DNA of 34,420 bases, taken from positions 1 to 34,420 of the forward strand of contig CALUQD010000010.1 in the NCBI GenBank assembly GCA_944322825.1, written 5' to 3'. The position numbers and the translations under genes were made by a program. Source of the stretch: Candidatus Avelusimicrobium pullicaecorum. GTDB taxonomy: Bacteria; Elusimicrobiota; Elusimicrobia; Elusimicrobiales; Elusimicrobiaceae. This document shows positions 17,342-24,174 of the stretch, piece after piece (position 1 is the first letter of the stretch; every line of letters starts with the position of its first letter). The notes under the pieces are model-generated. The model ran no database searches. It saw only the letters and a list, made by a program, of their open reading frames with translations, and was not told the DNA's origin.

Positions 17342-18271
17342 ATGGAACACAATGCAAAAATTTTACTGGCCGACGACTCCCACGCCATTCGTTTTTTAGT
17401 GTCCGAAATTTTGACCAACGCCGGTTTTACCGTCATTGAGGCTGAAGACGGACAAGAGGCCATCGAAAAAACCTATAAAGAAAACCCCGATTTGTTAATC
17501 CTGGACTACGAAATGCCCAAAAAGACCGGGTTTGAAGTCGTGCAGGAAGTACGCAGCCGCACCGGCTATTTGCATACGCCGATTATCATTTTTACCGCCG
17601 TAACGGATAAATCCACCAAGCTCGAAGGACTGGGCTTGGATATCGACGATTATCTCACCAAACCGGCCGACGAGGACGAAATCGTCGCCCGCGTAAAACT
17701 GCTGTTAAAGCGCAATAAACAAAAAATGGACTGCAACCCCCTCACCCGCTTGCCGGGCAACCCCTCTATTCAAGCCCGAATAGAGGCGGAAATTGCCAGC
17801 GGCCGCCCATTTGCCGTGCTGTATTGCGACCTCAACAATTTTAAATCGTTTAATGACAAATACGGCTTTGAAGCGGGCGACCGCGTGCTGAAAACCGAAG
17901 CGGACATCATCGTCCGCGCCGCCGCACAGGAACCCACTTCTTTTGTAGGACACATTGGCGGCGATGATTTTATCGTCGTCTGCGCGTTTGACAAGGCCGA
18001 AGCCATTGCCCAAGAAATTGCTTCCAAAACCGATGCGCTGGCCCCTGCCTTCTATAATGAGGAGGACCGGAAAAACGGGTATATGGTTTCCACCAACCGC
18101 CGGGGCGAAACGGAAAAATTTAAATTTCTTTCCATCGGTATCGGTATCGTACACAATACCAAACGCCCGTTAACCTCCTTTGCGATGGTCAGCAACATCG
18201 GCAGCGAGCTGAAATGCCTGGCCAAAAAGCACGAAAACGGCAGCTTTTACGTAATGGACCGCCGCGCCTAA
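17342..18271 (+). CDS. Response regulator with receiver and variant GGDEF (GGDDF) domain
   Basis: Two-domain cytosolic signalling protein of 309 residues. The receiver domain (about 5-122) has the acid pair D11-D12, phospho-acceptor D55 in LLILDYEMP, T85 and K107. The C-terminal domain (about 130-309) has the GGDEF fold markers PLTRLPGN, YCDLNNFKSFNDKYGFEAGD and GHIGGDDFIVV. The signature is GGDDF, so catalysis of c-di-GMP is uncertain, and no RxxD inhibitory site is seen just before it. No histidine kinase is adjacent. An ATG two codons upstream (17336) is possible; the ATG at 17342 fits the 6-base spacing from the -10-like TTAAAT seen at other genes here. Confidence 0.9.
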   Translation: MEHNAKILLADDSHAIRFLVSEILTNAGFTVIEAEDGQEAIEKTYKENPDLLILDYEMPKKTGFEVVQEVRSRTGYLHTPIIIFTAVTDKSTKLEGLGLDIDDYLTKPADEDEIVARVKLLLKRNKQKMDCNPLTRLPGNPSIQARIEAEIASGRPFAVLYCDLNNFKSFNDKYGFEAGDRVLKTEADIIVRAAAQEPTSFVGHIGGDDFIVVCAFDKAEAIAQEIASKTDALAPAFYNEEDRKNGYMVSTNRRGETEKFKFLSIGIGIVHNTKRPLTSFAMVSNIGSELKCLAKKHENGSFYVMDRRA

Positions 18272-18293
18272 AGCCCAATAGAAATTTCCAAAT

Positions 18294-18326
18294 GAAAACC
18301 CCCGCTCTTAGGAGCGGGGGTTTTTA
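18294..18326. terminator. Bidirectional terminator between the response regulator and crcB
   Basis: AAAACCCCCGCTC (18295-18307), loop TTAG, GAGCGGGGGTTTT (18312-18324), flanked by A- and T-runs. Confidence 0.93.
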
Positions 18327-18340
18327 AATCAATAGAGCCG

Positions 18341-18703
18341 CTACCACGCGTAGTGCAGCTTAAATCCGGCCCATACCGCCGCCAAACAAATCATCACGTT
18401 TAGCAGCACATTGCACGCCGCCAGGAAAAATTCCTGGTTATGATATAGAGAAAGTGTGTCCAACGAAAAAGAAGAAAACGTGGTAAACCCGCCCAATACG
18501 CCCACGACCAAAAACAACCGGGCCGGCTGGGAAGGATTTTCGAAATACGGGGCCAGGTAGCCAATGGCCAAACTGCCCAGCACATTCACGGCCAGCGTAG
18601 CCCAGTGGCCGCGCCACGCAAAAAGAGCCGCCCCCGCACTTACGCCATAACGCAAGGCCGCCCCCACAAAACCGCCTAATCCCACATAAACGAAGTTCAT
18701 CAT
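18341..18703 (-). CDS. crcB: Fluoride channel CrcB/Fluc
   Basis: Small membrane protein (about 120 residues, four helices) that exports fluoride as a dual-topology dimer. The motif GGFTTFSSFSLDTL contains the family's GGxTTFSTF signature, and NVLGSLAIGYL has the conserved pore Asn. GGFVGAALRYG is the usual N-terminal motif. Two adjacent ATG codons (18703 and 18700) are both plausible. TAAAAT on the minus strand (18712-18717) lies 8 bases before the first, and no Shine-Dalgarno is seen. No fluoride riboswitch was recognised in the short upstream stretch. Confidence 0.93.
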   Translation of the reverse strand: MMNFVYVGLGGFVGAALRYGVSAGAALFAWRGHWATLAVNVLGSLAIGYLAPYFENPSQPARLFLVVGVLGGFTTFSSFSLDTLSLYHNQEFFLAACNVLLNVMICLAAVWAGFKLHYAW

Positions 18704-18758
18704 ATAGGTATATTTTATCAAATTTGCCTTTCCGCAAGCGGGGCTCCCCTATATAATG

Positions 18759-18790
18759 AAGGGCGGGAAAATTTCCCGCCCTTTTTATTT
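18759..18790. terminator. Hairpin between phosphoglucomutase and crcB
   Basis: AAGGGCGGGAAA (18759-18770) pairs with TTTCCCGCCCTT (18772-18783). The T-rich run is better on the plus strand (TTTTTATTT) than on the minus strand (TTCATTATAT), yet the gene it should terminate, pgm, is on the minus strand. Confidence 0.6.
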
Positions 18791-18805
18791 CCAAACTGTT
18801 CCGGC

Positions 18806-20350
18806 CTACGCCAGCAGGCGTTTGGCTTGTTCAATCAGTCTATCCAAATGGTGGGGGCTGATGAAGGTTTCGGCATAGATTTTTAAGATATTTTCCGTGC
18901 CGGAAGGCCGCACCAAAAACCACGAGCTTTGCAGGTAGATTTTAATGCCGTCCGTATCGCGCACGCGGGTGACCTTTTCGCCCGCCACTTGGTGGAGGTT
19001 CTCAAAATCGGCCGCTTTTAAGGATTTGACGCGTTTTTTCGTTTCCTCATCGGTCGGCACATCCACGCGGGTATAATACGGAGTGCCGAATTGCGCCGTC
19101 AAACGGTTGTAGCTGTCGGCAATGTCGCCTTCCACCGCCATCATTTCCATCAACAGGCACACGGCAAAAATACCGTCTTTTTCCGGCGTCCAGCCGCTGA
19201 CGGACATCCCGGCGCTTTCTTCCCCGGCCAATACGTATTTGCGTTTTACAATACCTTCCACAAAATACTTAAAGCCGACATTCACCTCATCCAGCCGCAG
19301 TTTGTGCGCCGCGGCAATCCGGTCCAGCAGGGAGGTGGTCCCCAAGGTACGGCCGATGGAATACGCATCGCGCACTTTGTGGCGGCGGTACAGGTAATCG
19401 GCCATTACGCACAGGGCGTGGTTCGGGGGAATCAAACCGCCGTGTTTAGTGGCACAGCCAAAGCGGTCGGCATCCGGGTCGCTGGCGCCGGCAAAGTCAT
19501 AGGTGCCATCCTGCACCAATTTAATAAGCGGCGACATCGGATACTTGGAAGAAGGATCCATCCGGATTTTGCCGTCGTGGTCAAGCGGAATAAAATAGAA
19601 CGTCGGGTCCTGCACGTTGCTGACGATGTCTACATTTTTAAGAGCATACTTTTCTTTGATCGCTTTGTAAAAAGCCAAGCTGCTGCCGCCCAGGGGGTGC
19701 ACCGCAAATTTAAGAGGCGAAGCGGCAATGGCTTTAAAATCGATAAATTTTGCCAATGCGGTAATATACGGCGTAATTAAATCGGCCGATCGCACCCACC
19801 CTTGTTTGCGGGCTTCCTCCAGCGGAAGGGATTGGATTTGCTCCGGGTGGGCCATATATTCGTTGGCATATTTTTCAATTTGGGAAGTGATAGAAGCATC
19901 CGCCGGCCCCCCGTTGGAAGGGTTATATTTCAGGCCCATATCCTGGGGCGGGTTGTGGCTGGCCGTACCGTTTAAAGAAGCACTGGCGCGCCCGTTGATA
20001 ATTTCAAAGGAGAACACCGGCGTCGGCAGCGGCATATCAGGCAAAATAACCGGCAATCCGTTTCCGGCCAGCACTTCGGCGCACAAACGCGCCGTATCGG
20101 CCGACATCAAACGCGTATCCCCGCCGACCAATACCGGCCCGGTGATGTGTTGTTCTTTATGCATACGGGCCACGGCCTGAGCAATGGCGCGGGCGTGCAG
20201 GGCGCAAAACCCGGCCCCTAAGCTGCCGCGGTGCCCCGAGGTGCCAAATTTCACCGGTACAGGAGCGGCAGAAGGAGCAAAAAACTCCTTTTTCATCGCT
20301 TCCGTATCCATTTTTTGTGTGGTTAAAGTTCCAGCTAGTTCGCTTACCAT
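18806..20350 (-). CDS. pgm: Phosphoglucomutase (alpha-D-glucose)
   Basis: Interconverts glucose-1-phosphate and glucose-6-phosphate in glycogen and sugar-nucleotide metabolism; cytosolic. It has 514 residues, slightly shorter than E. coli Pgm (546). Motifs in order are KFGTSGHRGS (34-43), the phosphoserine loop TASHNPPQDMGLKYN (S131), the metal loop DPDADR (291-296), the sugar loop GEESAG (376-381) and RPSGTENILK near the C-terminus. The sequence around SHNPP to GGPAD places it with E. coli-type Pgm rather than PMM/PGM. The ATG at 20350 has AGGAG 5 bases upstream. It is divergent from the YfaZ-like gene. Confidence 0.95.
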   Translation of the reverse strand: MVSELAGTLTTQKMDTEAMKKEFFAPSAAPVPVKFGTSGHRGSLGAGFCALHARAIAQAVARMHKEQHITGPVLVGGDTRLMSADTARLCAEVLAGNGLPVILPDMPLPTPVFSFEIINGRASASLNGTASHNPPQDMGLKYNPSNGGPADASITSQIEKYANEYMAHPEQIQSLPLEEARKQGWVRSADLITPYITALAKFIDFKAIAASPLKFAVHPLGGSSLAFYKAIKEKYALKNVDIVSNVQDPTFYFIPLDHDGKIRMDPSSKYPMSPLIKLVQDGTYDFAGASDPDADRFGCATKHGGLIPPNHALCVMADYLYRRHKVRDAYSIGRTLGTTSLLDRIAAAHKLRLDEVNVGFKYFVEGIVKRKYVLAGEESAGMSVSGWTPEKDGIFAVCLLMEMMAVEGDIADSYNRLTAQFGTPYYTRVDVPTDEETKKRVKSLKAADFENLHQVAGEKVTRVRDTDGIKIYLQSSWFLVRPSGTENILKIYAETFISPHHLDRLIEQAKRLLA

Positions 20351-20398
20351 AAGTTCTCCTATACGGACAAGATAAAATCGGTTTTACCGTCTGACGGG

Positions 20399-20428
20399 TT
20401 GCTTATCCCCCCGTCTTTTTCTATGATA
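20399..20428 (+). promoter_or_regulatory. Promoter of the YfaZ-like/murB operon
   Basis: TTGCTT (20399-20404), 18-base spacer, TATGAT (20423-20428). The start codon at 20461 has GGAG four bases upstream, so this is a conventional leadered gene. Confidence 0.6.
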
Positions 20429-20460
20429 TTATATATCTTACATTTTCGCAACGGAGAACT

Positions 20461-21159
20461 ATGAAAAAACTCTTCACCGCCGTACTGAGCCTTTTTTGTT
20501 TGGCAGGGGCTGCCTCTGCTTCCAACATCGCGGATGATTTCCACGCGCATTATTCCGCCACCTCCGATTTATCCGCCTATAACAAAGACATTAACGCCTT
20601 AATCGGCGTGGCGGATTTCCACACGGGCAAAGGAACCACCTTCCCCGGGTTTGATATCGGCGCCTCGTTAAGCGCGGTTAAACCGTCGTCTAATAACAAT
20701 ATCTCCTCCGACGATTATCTCTACGCCGGCTTTATCACCGCGGAAACCAAAATCCCGGTGCTGGATTTGGGTGTCGTCCTGCGCGGAACCGATATGAACG
20801 GTTTTAAATCGCTGGGCGGCGGATTAAAATACAATTTCGGCATTTTTGACACGATTAACGTTTCCTTGGGTGGGTTTTATGACCGCGGCTCCACCGATTG
20901 GTATACCACGGACCATTATTCGCTTTCGGCGGTGGCGTCGATGAACGTATTGTTCTTAACGCCTTATGTGGGCGTAGGCTACGATTACGGCGAACTGGAA
21001 ACCAAAGATATTTACCCCGCCCGCTCCACTTCGGACGGCGATGTGCGCTATACCGCCGGGGTAAACGTTAAACCGTTCCCGTTTGTATATATGTTTGCGG
21101 CCTACACCAAAACGTCCGACAACCACGCCCTGCAAGGCGGGATTGGGCTGAATTTTTAA
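20461..21159 (+). CDS. YfaZ-like outer-membrane beta-barrel protein
   Basis: Predicted small outer-membrane barrel of 232 residues with signal peptide MKKLFTAVLSLFCLAGAASA. It has alternating hydrophobic/polar strands throughout and a C-terminal strand ending in GIGLNF, the terminal aromatic expected of BAM substrates. The glycine-rich strands (LGGGLKYNFGIF, YVGVGYDYGEL) resemble the YfaZ family; I am confident of the barrel nature and less so of the family name. GGAG lies 4 bases before the ATG. The murB gene begins 5 bases after the stop with no ribosome-binding site, so the two are likely co-translated. Confidence 0.75.
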   Translation: MKKLFTAVLSLFCLAGAASASNIADDFHAHYSATSDLSAYNKDINALIGVADFHTGKGTTFPGFDIGASLSAVKPSSNNNISSDDYLYAGFITAETKIPVLDLGVVLRGTDMNGFKSLGGGLKYNFGIFDTINVSLGGFYDRGSTDWYTTDHYSLSAVASMNVLFLTPYVGVGYDYGELETKDIYPARSTSDGDVRYTAGVNVKPFPFVYMFAAYTKTSDNHALQGGIGLNF

Positions 21160-21164
21160 ACCCT

Positions 21165-22064
21165 ATGGATTACAAAGCAGAACTGAAAACTTTTTTTGGC
21201 GATAACTGCCTGCTCGATGAACCGATGGCACGGCATACCACCTACCGCACGGGAGGAGAGGCCGAAGTGTACGTCTATCCGCAAACGCGGGAGGAGTGGA
21301 GCTTTGTGCTAAAACTGGCCGAAACGCACCACATTCCGCTGCGCATTATCGGCTTTGGGTCCAACATTTTAGTCAGCAGCAAAGGCATCGGCGGGATTAC
21401 GTGTTCCACCAAGCGGATGAACCACGTAAGCGTGGACGGGGAACACGTAAAAGCCGAGGCCGGCGCCGCACTGGACAAAGCCTGCGAGCTAGCGTGCGAA
21501 GCGGGCCTGGCCGGAATGGAAAAATTATCCGGCATCCCCGGCAGCGTGGGCGGGGCCGTATTTATGAATGCGGGCGCTTTCGGCCAAGAAACGTTTGACT
21601 GCTTGGAATACTTCGACGTTATCGACCGTGAAGGCCGCCCGGCCACATTGCTGAAGGAAGACGTCAAATACGCGTACCGCAAAGTGGAAGGCATACAGGA
21701 TTGCATCATCCTCTCCGCCGGGTTTAAATTGCAGAAAGGCGATTTTACCCAACTTATCGAAACCCGCAACACGGTGCTTCATAAGCGGATGGAAAAGCAG
21801 CCGCTGGAATATCCTTCCGCCGGAAGCGTGTTTAAACGCCCAGCGAACGACTACGCCTCTCGCTTGATTGATGACACCGGCCTGCGCGGCTTATCCGTCG
21901 GCGGCGCAAAAGTATCGGAAAAGCACGCCGGATTTATCGTCAACTTCAACCGCGCCACTCCGCAAGACATCAAAACGCTGATGGACCAAGTGCGCGAAAA
22001 AGTGAAAGAAAAACACGGCGTAGAATTGGAATTAGAACAAATCCTGTGGGGAAAATTTGATTAA
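21165..22064 (+). CDS. murB: UDP-N-acetylenolpyruvoylglucosamine reductase
   Basis: FAD-dependent NADPH reductase making UDP-MurNAc for peptidoglycan; cytosolic. It has 299 residues, typical of type II MurB. FAD-domain motifs are TTYRTGGEAE, IIGFGSNILVS and LSGIPGSVGGAVFMNAGAFG. Catalytic positions visible are R172 in YAYRKVEG, the proton donor S221 in PSAGSVFKRP, and a C-terminal Glu in LELEQILWG. The start follows the YfaZ-like stop by 5 bases. Together with murI and pgeF upstream, this makes the region rich in cell-wall precursor genes. No clear terminator follows before the tRNA promoter. Confidence 0.96.
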   Translation: MDYKAELKTFFGDNCLLDEPMARHTTYRTGGEAEVYVYPQTREEWSFVLKLAETHHIPLRIIGFGSNILVSSKGIGGITCSTKRMNHVSVDGEHVKAEAGAALDKACELACEAGLAGMEKLSGIPGSVGGAVFMNAGAFGQETFDCLEYFDVIDREGRPATLLKEDVKYAYRKVEGIQDCIILSAGFKLQKGDFTQLIETRNTVLHKRMEKQPLEYPSAGSVFKRPANDYASRLIDDTGLRGLSVGGAKVSEKHAGFIVNFNRATPQDIKTLMDQVREKVKEKHGVELELEQILWGKFD

Positions 22065-22097
22065 CTTCCCTATACAAAACGCGCCGTTTAAAATTTA

Positions 22098-22127
22098 TTG
22101 ACGCGGCGCTCCAAATTAAGCTAAAAT
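22098..22127 (+). promoter_or_regulatory. Promoter of tRNA-Asp
   Basis: TTGACG (22098-22103), 18-base spacer, TAAAAT (22122-22127), about 22 bases before the tRNA. It is the best consensus -35/-10 pair in the window. Confidence 0.8.
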
Positions 22128-22149
22128 ATATCTGTAGCAAGAAACAAAT

Positions 22150-22227
22150 GGAGCCGTGGTGTAGCCTGGTTAACACGCTGCCCTGTCAAGGCAGAGACCG
22201 CGAGTTCGAATCTCGTCGGCTCCGCCA
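22150..22227 (+). tRNA. tRNA-Asp (anticodon GTC)
   Basis: A complete cloverleaf. Acceptor GGAGCCG pairs with CGGCTCC (22217-22223). The D-arm is GTGT/ACAC, and the anticodon stem CTGCC/GGCAG carries loop CTGTCAA with anticodon GTC. The T-arm GCGAG/CTCGT has TTCGAAT, the discriminator is G, and CCA is encoded. It has its own promoter and terminator. No second copy of its 3' end was seen, so there is no sign of an integrated element here. Confidence 0.97.
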
Positions 22228-22235
22228 TTTGAAAA

Positions 22236-22263
22236 AATACCCGCCGCAAGGCGGGATTTTTTT
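22236..22263 (+). terminator. Terminator of tRNA-Asp
   Basis: CCCGCC (22240-22245), loop GCAA, GGCGGG (22250-22255), then A and seven T. Confidence 0.9.
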
Positions 22264-22277
22264 GGCTTTTTTATATA

Positions 22278-22312
22278 CAAAAAAACCCGGCGCTTTTGTC
22301 CCGCCGGGTTTT
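22278..22312 (-). terminator. Terminator after the prepilin gene
   Basis: On the minus strand AAACCCGGCG pairs with CGCCGGGTTT (plus-strand 22283-22292 and 22302-22311), followed by a T-run. A-residues on both sides make it partly bidirectional. Confidence 0.85.
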
Positions 22313-22332
22313 ACGCAAGAAATTAAAAAAGA

Positions 22333-22827
22333 TTACGGTTCGTCCCACGTATGAGAATTTTTCTGGGGCCATCCCAAGGACCGGCAAAGCTGCCTGCCCA
22401 ATTCTTCGTCACACCCGGAATTAATCCGCACGTGGCAAAAGGCTTTCCCGGGGCGTTCGCCGCCGGCATTATCCAAATACACCTCATAATTGTTGCATAA
22501 GGAGCTTACGTTGTAAGCGGCCACGCGGTTTTCTTGGTTGAGAACAAGCACTCCTATTCTGCTTCGGCCGGACGGATACGTGATATCCAAATCTTCCATA
22601 TTGCTGGCATACGACCCATTGGCCATATAGTACATTTCCTGGGCGTTTTTCATCGTGCGGGCCATAGCAATTAATTCGCTGAACCGTGCTTTTGCCACCG
22701 CCATTTGATATTTAGGCAACGCTACCGCCGCCAATATGCCGATAATTAAAACCACTACTAATAACTCTATTAGCGTAAATCCGGCGTTTTTCCCCGCCGA
22801 GAGGGGTTTTTGATAAATTTTGCTCAT
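22333..22827 (-). CDS. Type IV pilin-like prepilin
   Basis: Prepilin or pseudopilin of 164 residues. A short positively charged leader ending in Gly (KNAG) precedes the class III peptidase site FTLIE, then the hydrophobic helix [17 protein letters not shown]. Residue Glu+5 is present. The C-terminal domain has four to five cysteines (SSLCNNY, AFCHV, SGCDEE, QLCRS), consistent with a disulfide-bonded D-region. The pattern [17 protein letters not shown] and YYMANGSYA is typical of the abundant pilin-like proteins of Elusimicrobiota. A TTG at 22833 is in frame but the ATG at 22827 is preferred. That ATG lies in the loop of a perfect inverted repeat. No pilus assembly genes are nearby. Confidence 0.92.
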   Translation of the reverse strand: MSKIYQKPLSAGKNAGFTLIELLVVVLIIGILAAVALPKYQMAVAKARFSELIAMARTMKNAQEMYYMANGSYASNMEDLDITYPSGRSRIGVLVLNQENRVAAYNVSSLCNNYEVYLDNAGGERPGKAFCHVRINSGCDEELGRQLCRSLGWPQKNSHTWDEP

Positions 22828-22846
22828 AGCCAAAATTTATCAAAAA
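22807..22846. repeat. Perfect 16-bp inverted repeat enclosing the prepilin start codon
   Basis: TTTTTGATAAATTTTG (22807-22822) and CAAAATTTATCAAAAA (22831-22846) are exact reverse complements separated by 8 bases. On the coding strand the loop reads GCTATGAG, with the ATG in the centre. One arm encodes residues SKIYQK of the prepilin. The other arm is the 5' untranslated or promoter region, and no Shine-Dalgarno is present. The T-run that would make it a terminator is absent downstream in the gene direction. Confidence 0.92.
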
Positions 22847-22958
22847 AAAAAAACAAATCAAGGCCTTCCAGGCCGCGGCACTCTGCCTCAAACAGGATTC
22901 CGCAAAATACGGCGCTTACGCAAAAAGGGAACAAAAAGGTGGGGATGTTTCTGCAAGG

Positions 22959-23044
22959 GCCCAGAGCCTGGGCTCCCTTTCCTTTGCCCGCTAACTCGAC
23001 TGGTTGGGCCACACTGCTTTCGAAATGTCGCGCTATTCAAAAAG
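22959..23044. repeat. Diverged intergenic repeat, copy A
   Basis: An 86-base unit that aligns without gaps to 23347-23432 (copy C). By eye about 61 of 86 positions match. The best conserved parts are AGAGCC, GGGCTCCC, CCCGCTA and GGCCACAC. Confidence 0.75.
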
Positions 23045-23120
23045 GAAAGCTTTTTTCCGCTTTGCCGGGGACAAGGCCGTGGCCGTTTATCCGCCCCTTT
23101 AGAGCCGTCTACAAAAAGCC

Positions 23121-23197
23121 TTTCAAACGGAGGAGAAATTTTATTGTTTTGAGCGCGGGGCAAAGCCCGCGCGAGTTATAAAATTTCCCGTTTGAAA
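23121..23197. repeat. 77-base nested inverted-repeat element
   Basis: Three stacked arm pairs fold the whole element. TTTCAAACGG (23121-23130) pairs with 23188-23197, GAAATTTTAT (23135-23144) with 23178-23187, and GCGCGGG (23153-23159) with 23166-23172. All three pairs are perfect. It carries no gene and has no T-run, so it looks like a mobile-type palindrome or a structured RNA rather than a terminator. Confidence 0.85.
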
Positions 23198-23234
23198 GTG
23201 ATTTTTGTGGCTCCCTGGGGCGGCGCTCTTTTTC

Positions 23235-23262
23235 GCCCTTTTTCTGGCGCCAGAAAAAGGGC
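23235..23262. repeat. 28-base perfect palindrome
   Basis: Two 14-base arms meet without a loop around the central GGCGCC. The left arm is GCCCTTTTTCTGGC and the right arm is its exact complement. Confidence 0.9.
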
Positions 23263-23287
23263 CCCTTCCAGGGGGTGGAACTCTATA

Positions 23288-23345
23288 CCCATTAGCGCGA
23301 TTAGTTTACGCCACACTGTTTCCGCACTGTTGCACCATACGCAAC
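23288..23345. repeat. Diverged intergenic repeat, copy B
   Basis: Aligns to copies A and C with one inserted base. Shared landmarks are CCC, TTAGC, CGA, CCACACTG and CCGCACTG. Confidence 0.65.
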
Positions 23346-23346
23346 A

Positions 23347-23432
23347 GCCTAGAGCCGGGGCTCCCCTCTCTAGGCCCGCTAGCACGACTAATTAGGCCAC
23401 ACCATTCCCGCAATGCCGCACCCTACCAAAAC
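23347..23432. repeat. Diverged intergenic repeat, copy C with internal hairpin
   Basis: 86 bases colinear with copy A. Its first 29 bases form a hairpin: GCCTAGAG (23347-23354) pairs with CTCTAGGC (23368-23375), and GGGG with CCCC inside. A 17-base fragment at 23438-23454 repeats copy B bases 23321-23337 with one mismatch. Confidence 0.75.
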
Positions 23433-23486
23433 AACGCTCCGCACTGTTCCACCAAGTTTCATTCTCGCAAAACACTAAATTTCCAC

Positions 23487-23510
23487 AAAAAACCCCGCTC
23501 GAAAGCGGGG
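23487..23510 (-). terminator. Terminator after the dCMP deaminase gene
   Basis: On the minus strand CCCCGCT, loop TTCG, AGCGGGG (plus-strand 23493-23510), followed by six T. Confidence 0.92.
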
Positions 23511-23532
23511 TGTTAGGAAAGCCCTTTTCCAA

Positions 23533-24021
23533 TTAATAGCCGCGCTGGCCGGCTAAGGATTCATCGTTTTCAATCCATTCCTGCACGTTAATTTCGCGGT
23601 AGCTGTCGTGCGTATCGCGCACAATCACATTTTTGATACCGGCGTTAATAACCATCCGTTTGCACATCGAACAACTGTTGGAATTTTGGATATATTCGCC
23701 CGTAGATACTTCCCGGCCGGACAAATACAAAGTAGCCCCCAGCATTTTGTCGCGCGGCGCGCTGATAATGGCATTGGCTTCGGCGTGCACGCTGCGGCAC
23801 AGTTCGTAGCGTTCGCCGCGGGGAATGTTTAATTGCTGGCGGATGCAGTAGCCTAAATCGCTGCAATTTTTGCGGCCGCGGGGCGCGCCGACATAACCGG
23901 TGGAAATCACTTCGTCATTTTTTACAATCACCGCTCCATAACGGCGGCGCAGACAAGTGCCGCGCTGGGAAACCACGTCTGCCAAGTCCAAGTAATAATT
24001 CGTTTTATCGCGTCTTGCCAT
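23533..24021 (-). CDS. Deoxycytidylate (dCMP) deaminase, ComEB-like
   Basis: Zinc-dependent deaminase converting dCMP to dUMP for thymidylate synthesis; cytosolic, 162 residues. Zinc and catalytic residues are H79-A80-E81 in SVHAEANAI and C117-x-x-C120 in SCSMCKRMVINAGI. N-terminal C23, C53, C59 and C75 could form the second zinc site seen in some family members. GAVIVKNDEVISTGYVGAPRG is typical of dCMP deaminases rather than cytidine deaminases. Longer frames exist upstream, but GGAGG lies 4 bases before the ATG at 24021 and the longer N-terminus is not family-like. Confidence 0.93.
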   Translation of the reverse strand: MARRDKTNYYLDLADVVSQRGTCLRRRYGAVIVKNDEVISTGYVGAPRGRKNCSDLGYCIRQQLNIPRGERYELCRSVHAEANAIISAPRDKMLGATLYLSGREVSTGEYIQNSNSCSMCKRMVINAGIKNVIVRDTHDSYREINVQEWIENDESLAGQRGY

Positions 24022-24079
24022 AAGTCCTCCGTATCTATGCCAGACCGTCCACCCAACCGCGGCGGCAAAAGTTCTATAT

Positions 24080-24108
24080 ATTATAGACAAAACCGCCCGC
24101 CTGTGCAA
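24080..24108 (-). promoter_or_regulatory. Promoter of the dCMP deaminase gene
   Basis: On the minus strand TTGCAC (24103-24108), a 17-base spacer and TATAAT (24080-24085). This predicts a leader of about 50 bases ending in a strong Shine-Dalgarno. Confidence 0.7.
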
Positions 24109-24174
24109 CGAAAGGCAAACTAATGCAAAACCAACCGCCGCCCCTTACGCCTAAAAAGTTATAATTTACGGGAT

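Larger units (their letters stand above)
22847..23486. other. Non-coding, repeat- and palindrome-rich island
   Basis: About 640 bases between the prepilin and dCMP deaminase genes hold no convincing gene. Open frames here are short, lack ribosome-binding sites and encode low-complexity or repeat-derived peptides. The stretch contains three diverged copies of a ~58-base unit plus a fragment, a 77-base nested palindrome, a 28-base perfect palindrome and a hairpin inside one repeat copy, all listed separately. Confidence 0.75.

Noticed and set aside
22807..22846. Rho-independent terminator
   Set aside because: The stem is AT-rich, contains the prepilin start codon and is not followed by a T-run in the gene's direction.
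22959..23454. CRISPR array
   Set aside because: Only three diverged copies with unequal spacing and about 70% identity; no cas genes.
22150..23486. Integrated element using the tRNA-Asp gene as attachment site
   Set aside because: No integrase and no second copy of the tRNA 3' end were seen in the window.
22810..23516. Several short overlapping frames encoding Pro/Leu/Arg-rich peptides
   Set aside because: They fall in the repeat island; similar peptides (PLTRLVGPH and PLARLVYAT types) arise from the repeated DNA itself, with no ribosome-binding sites.
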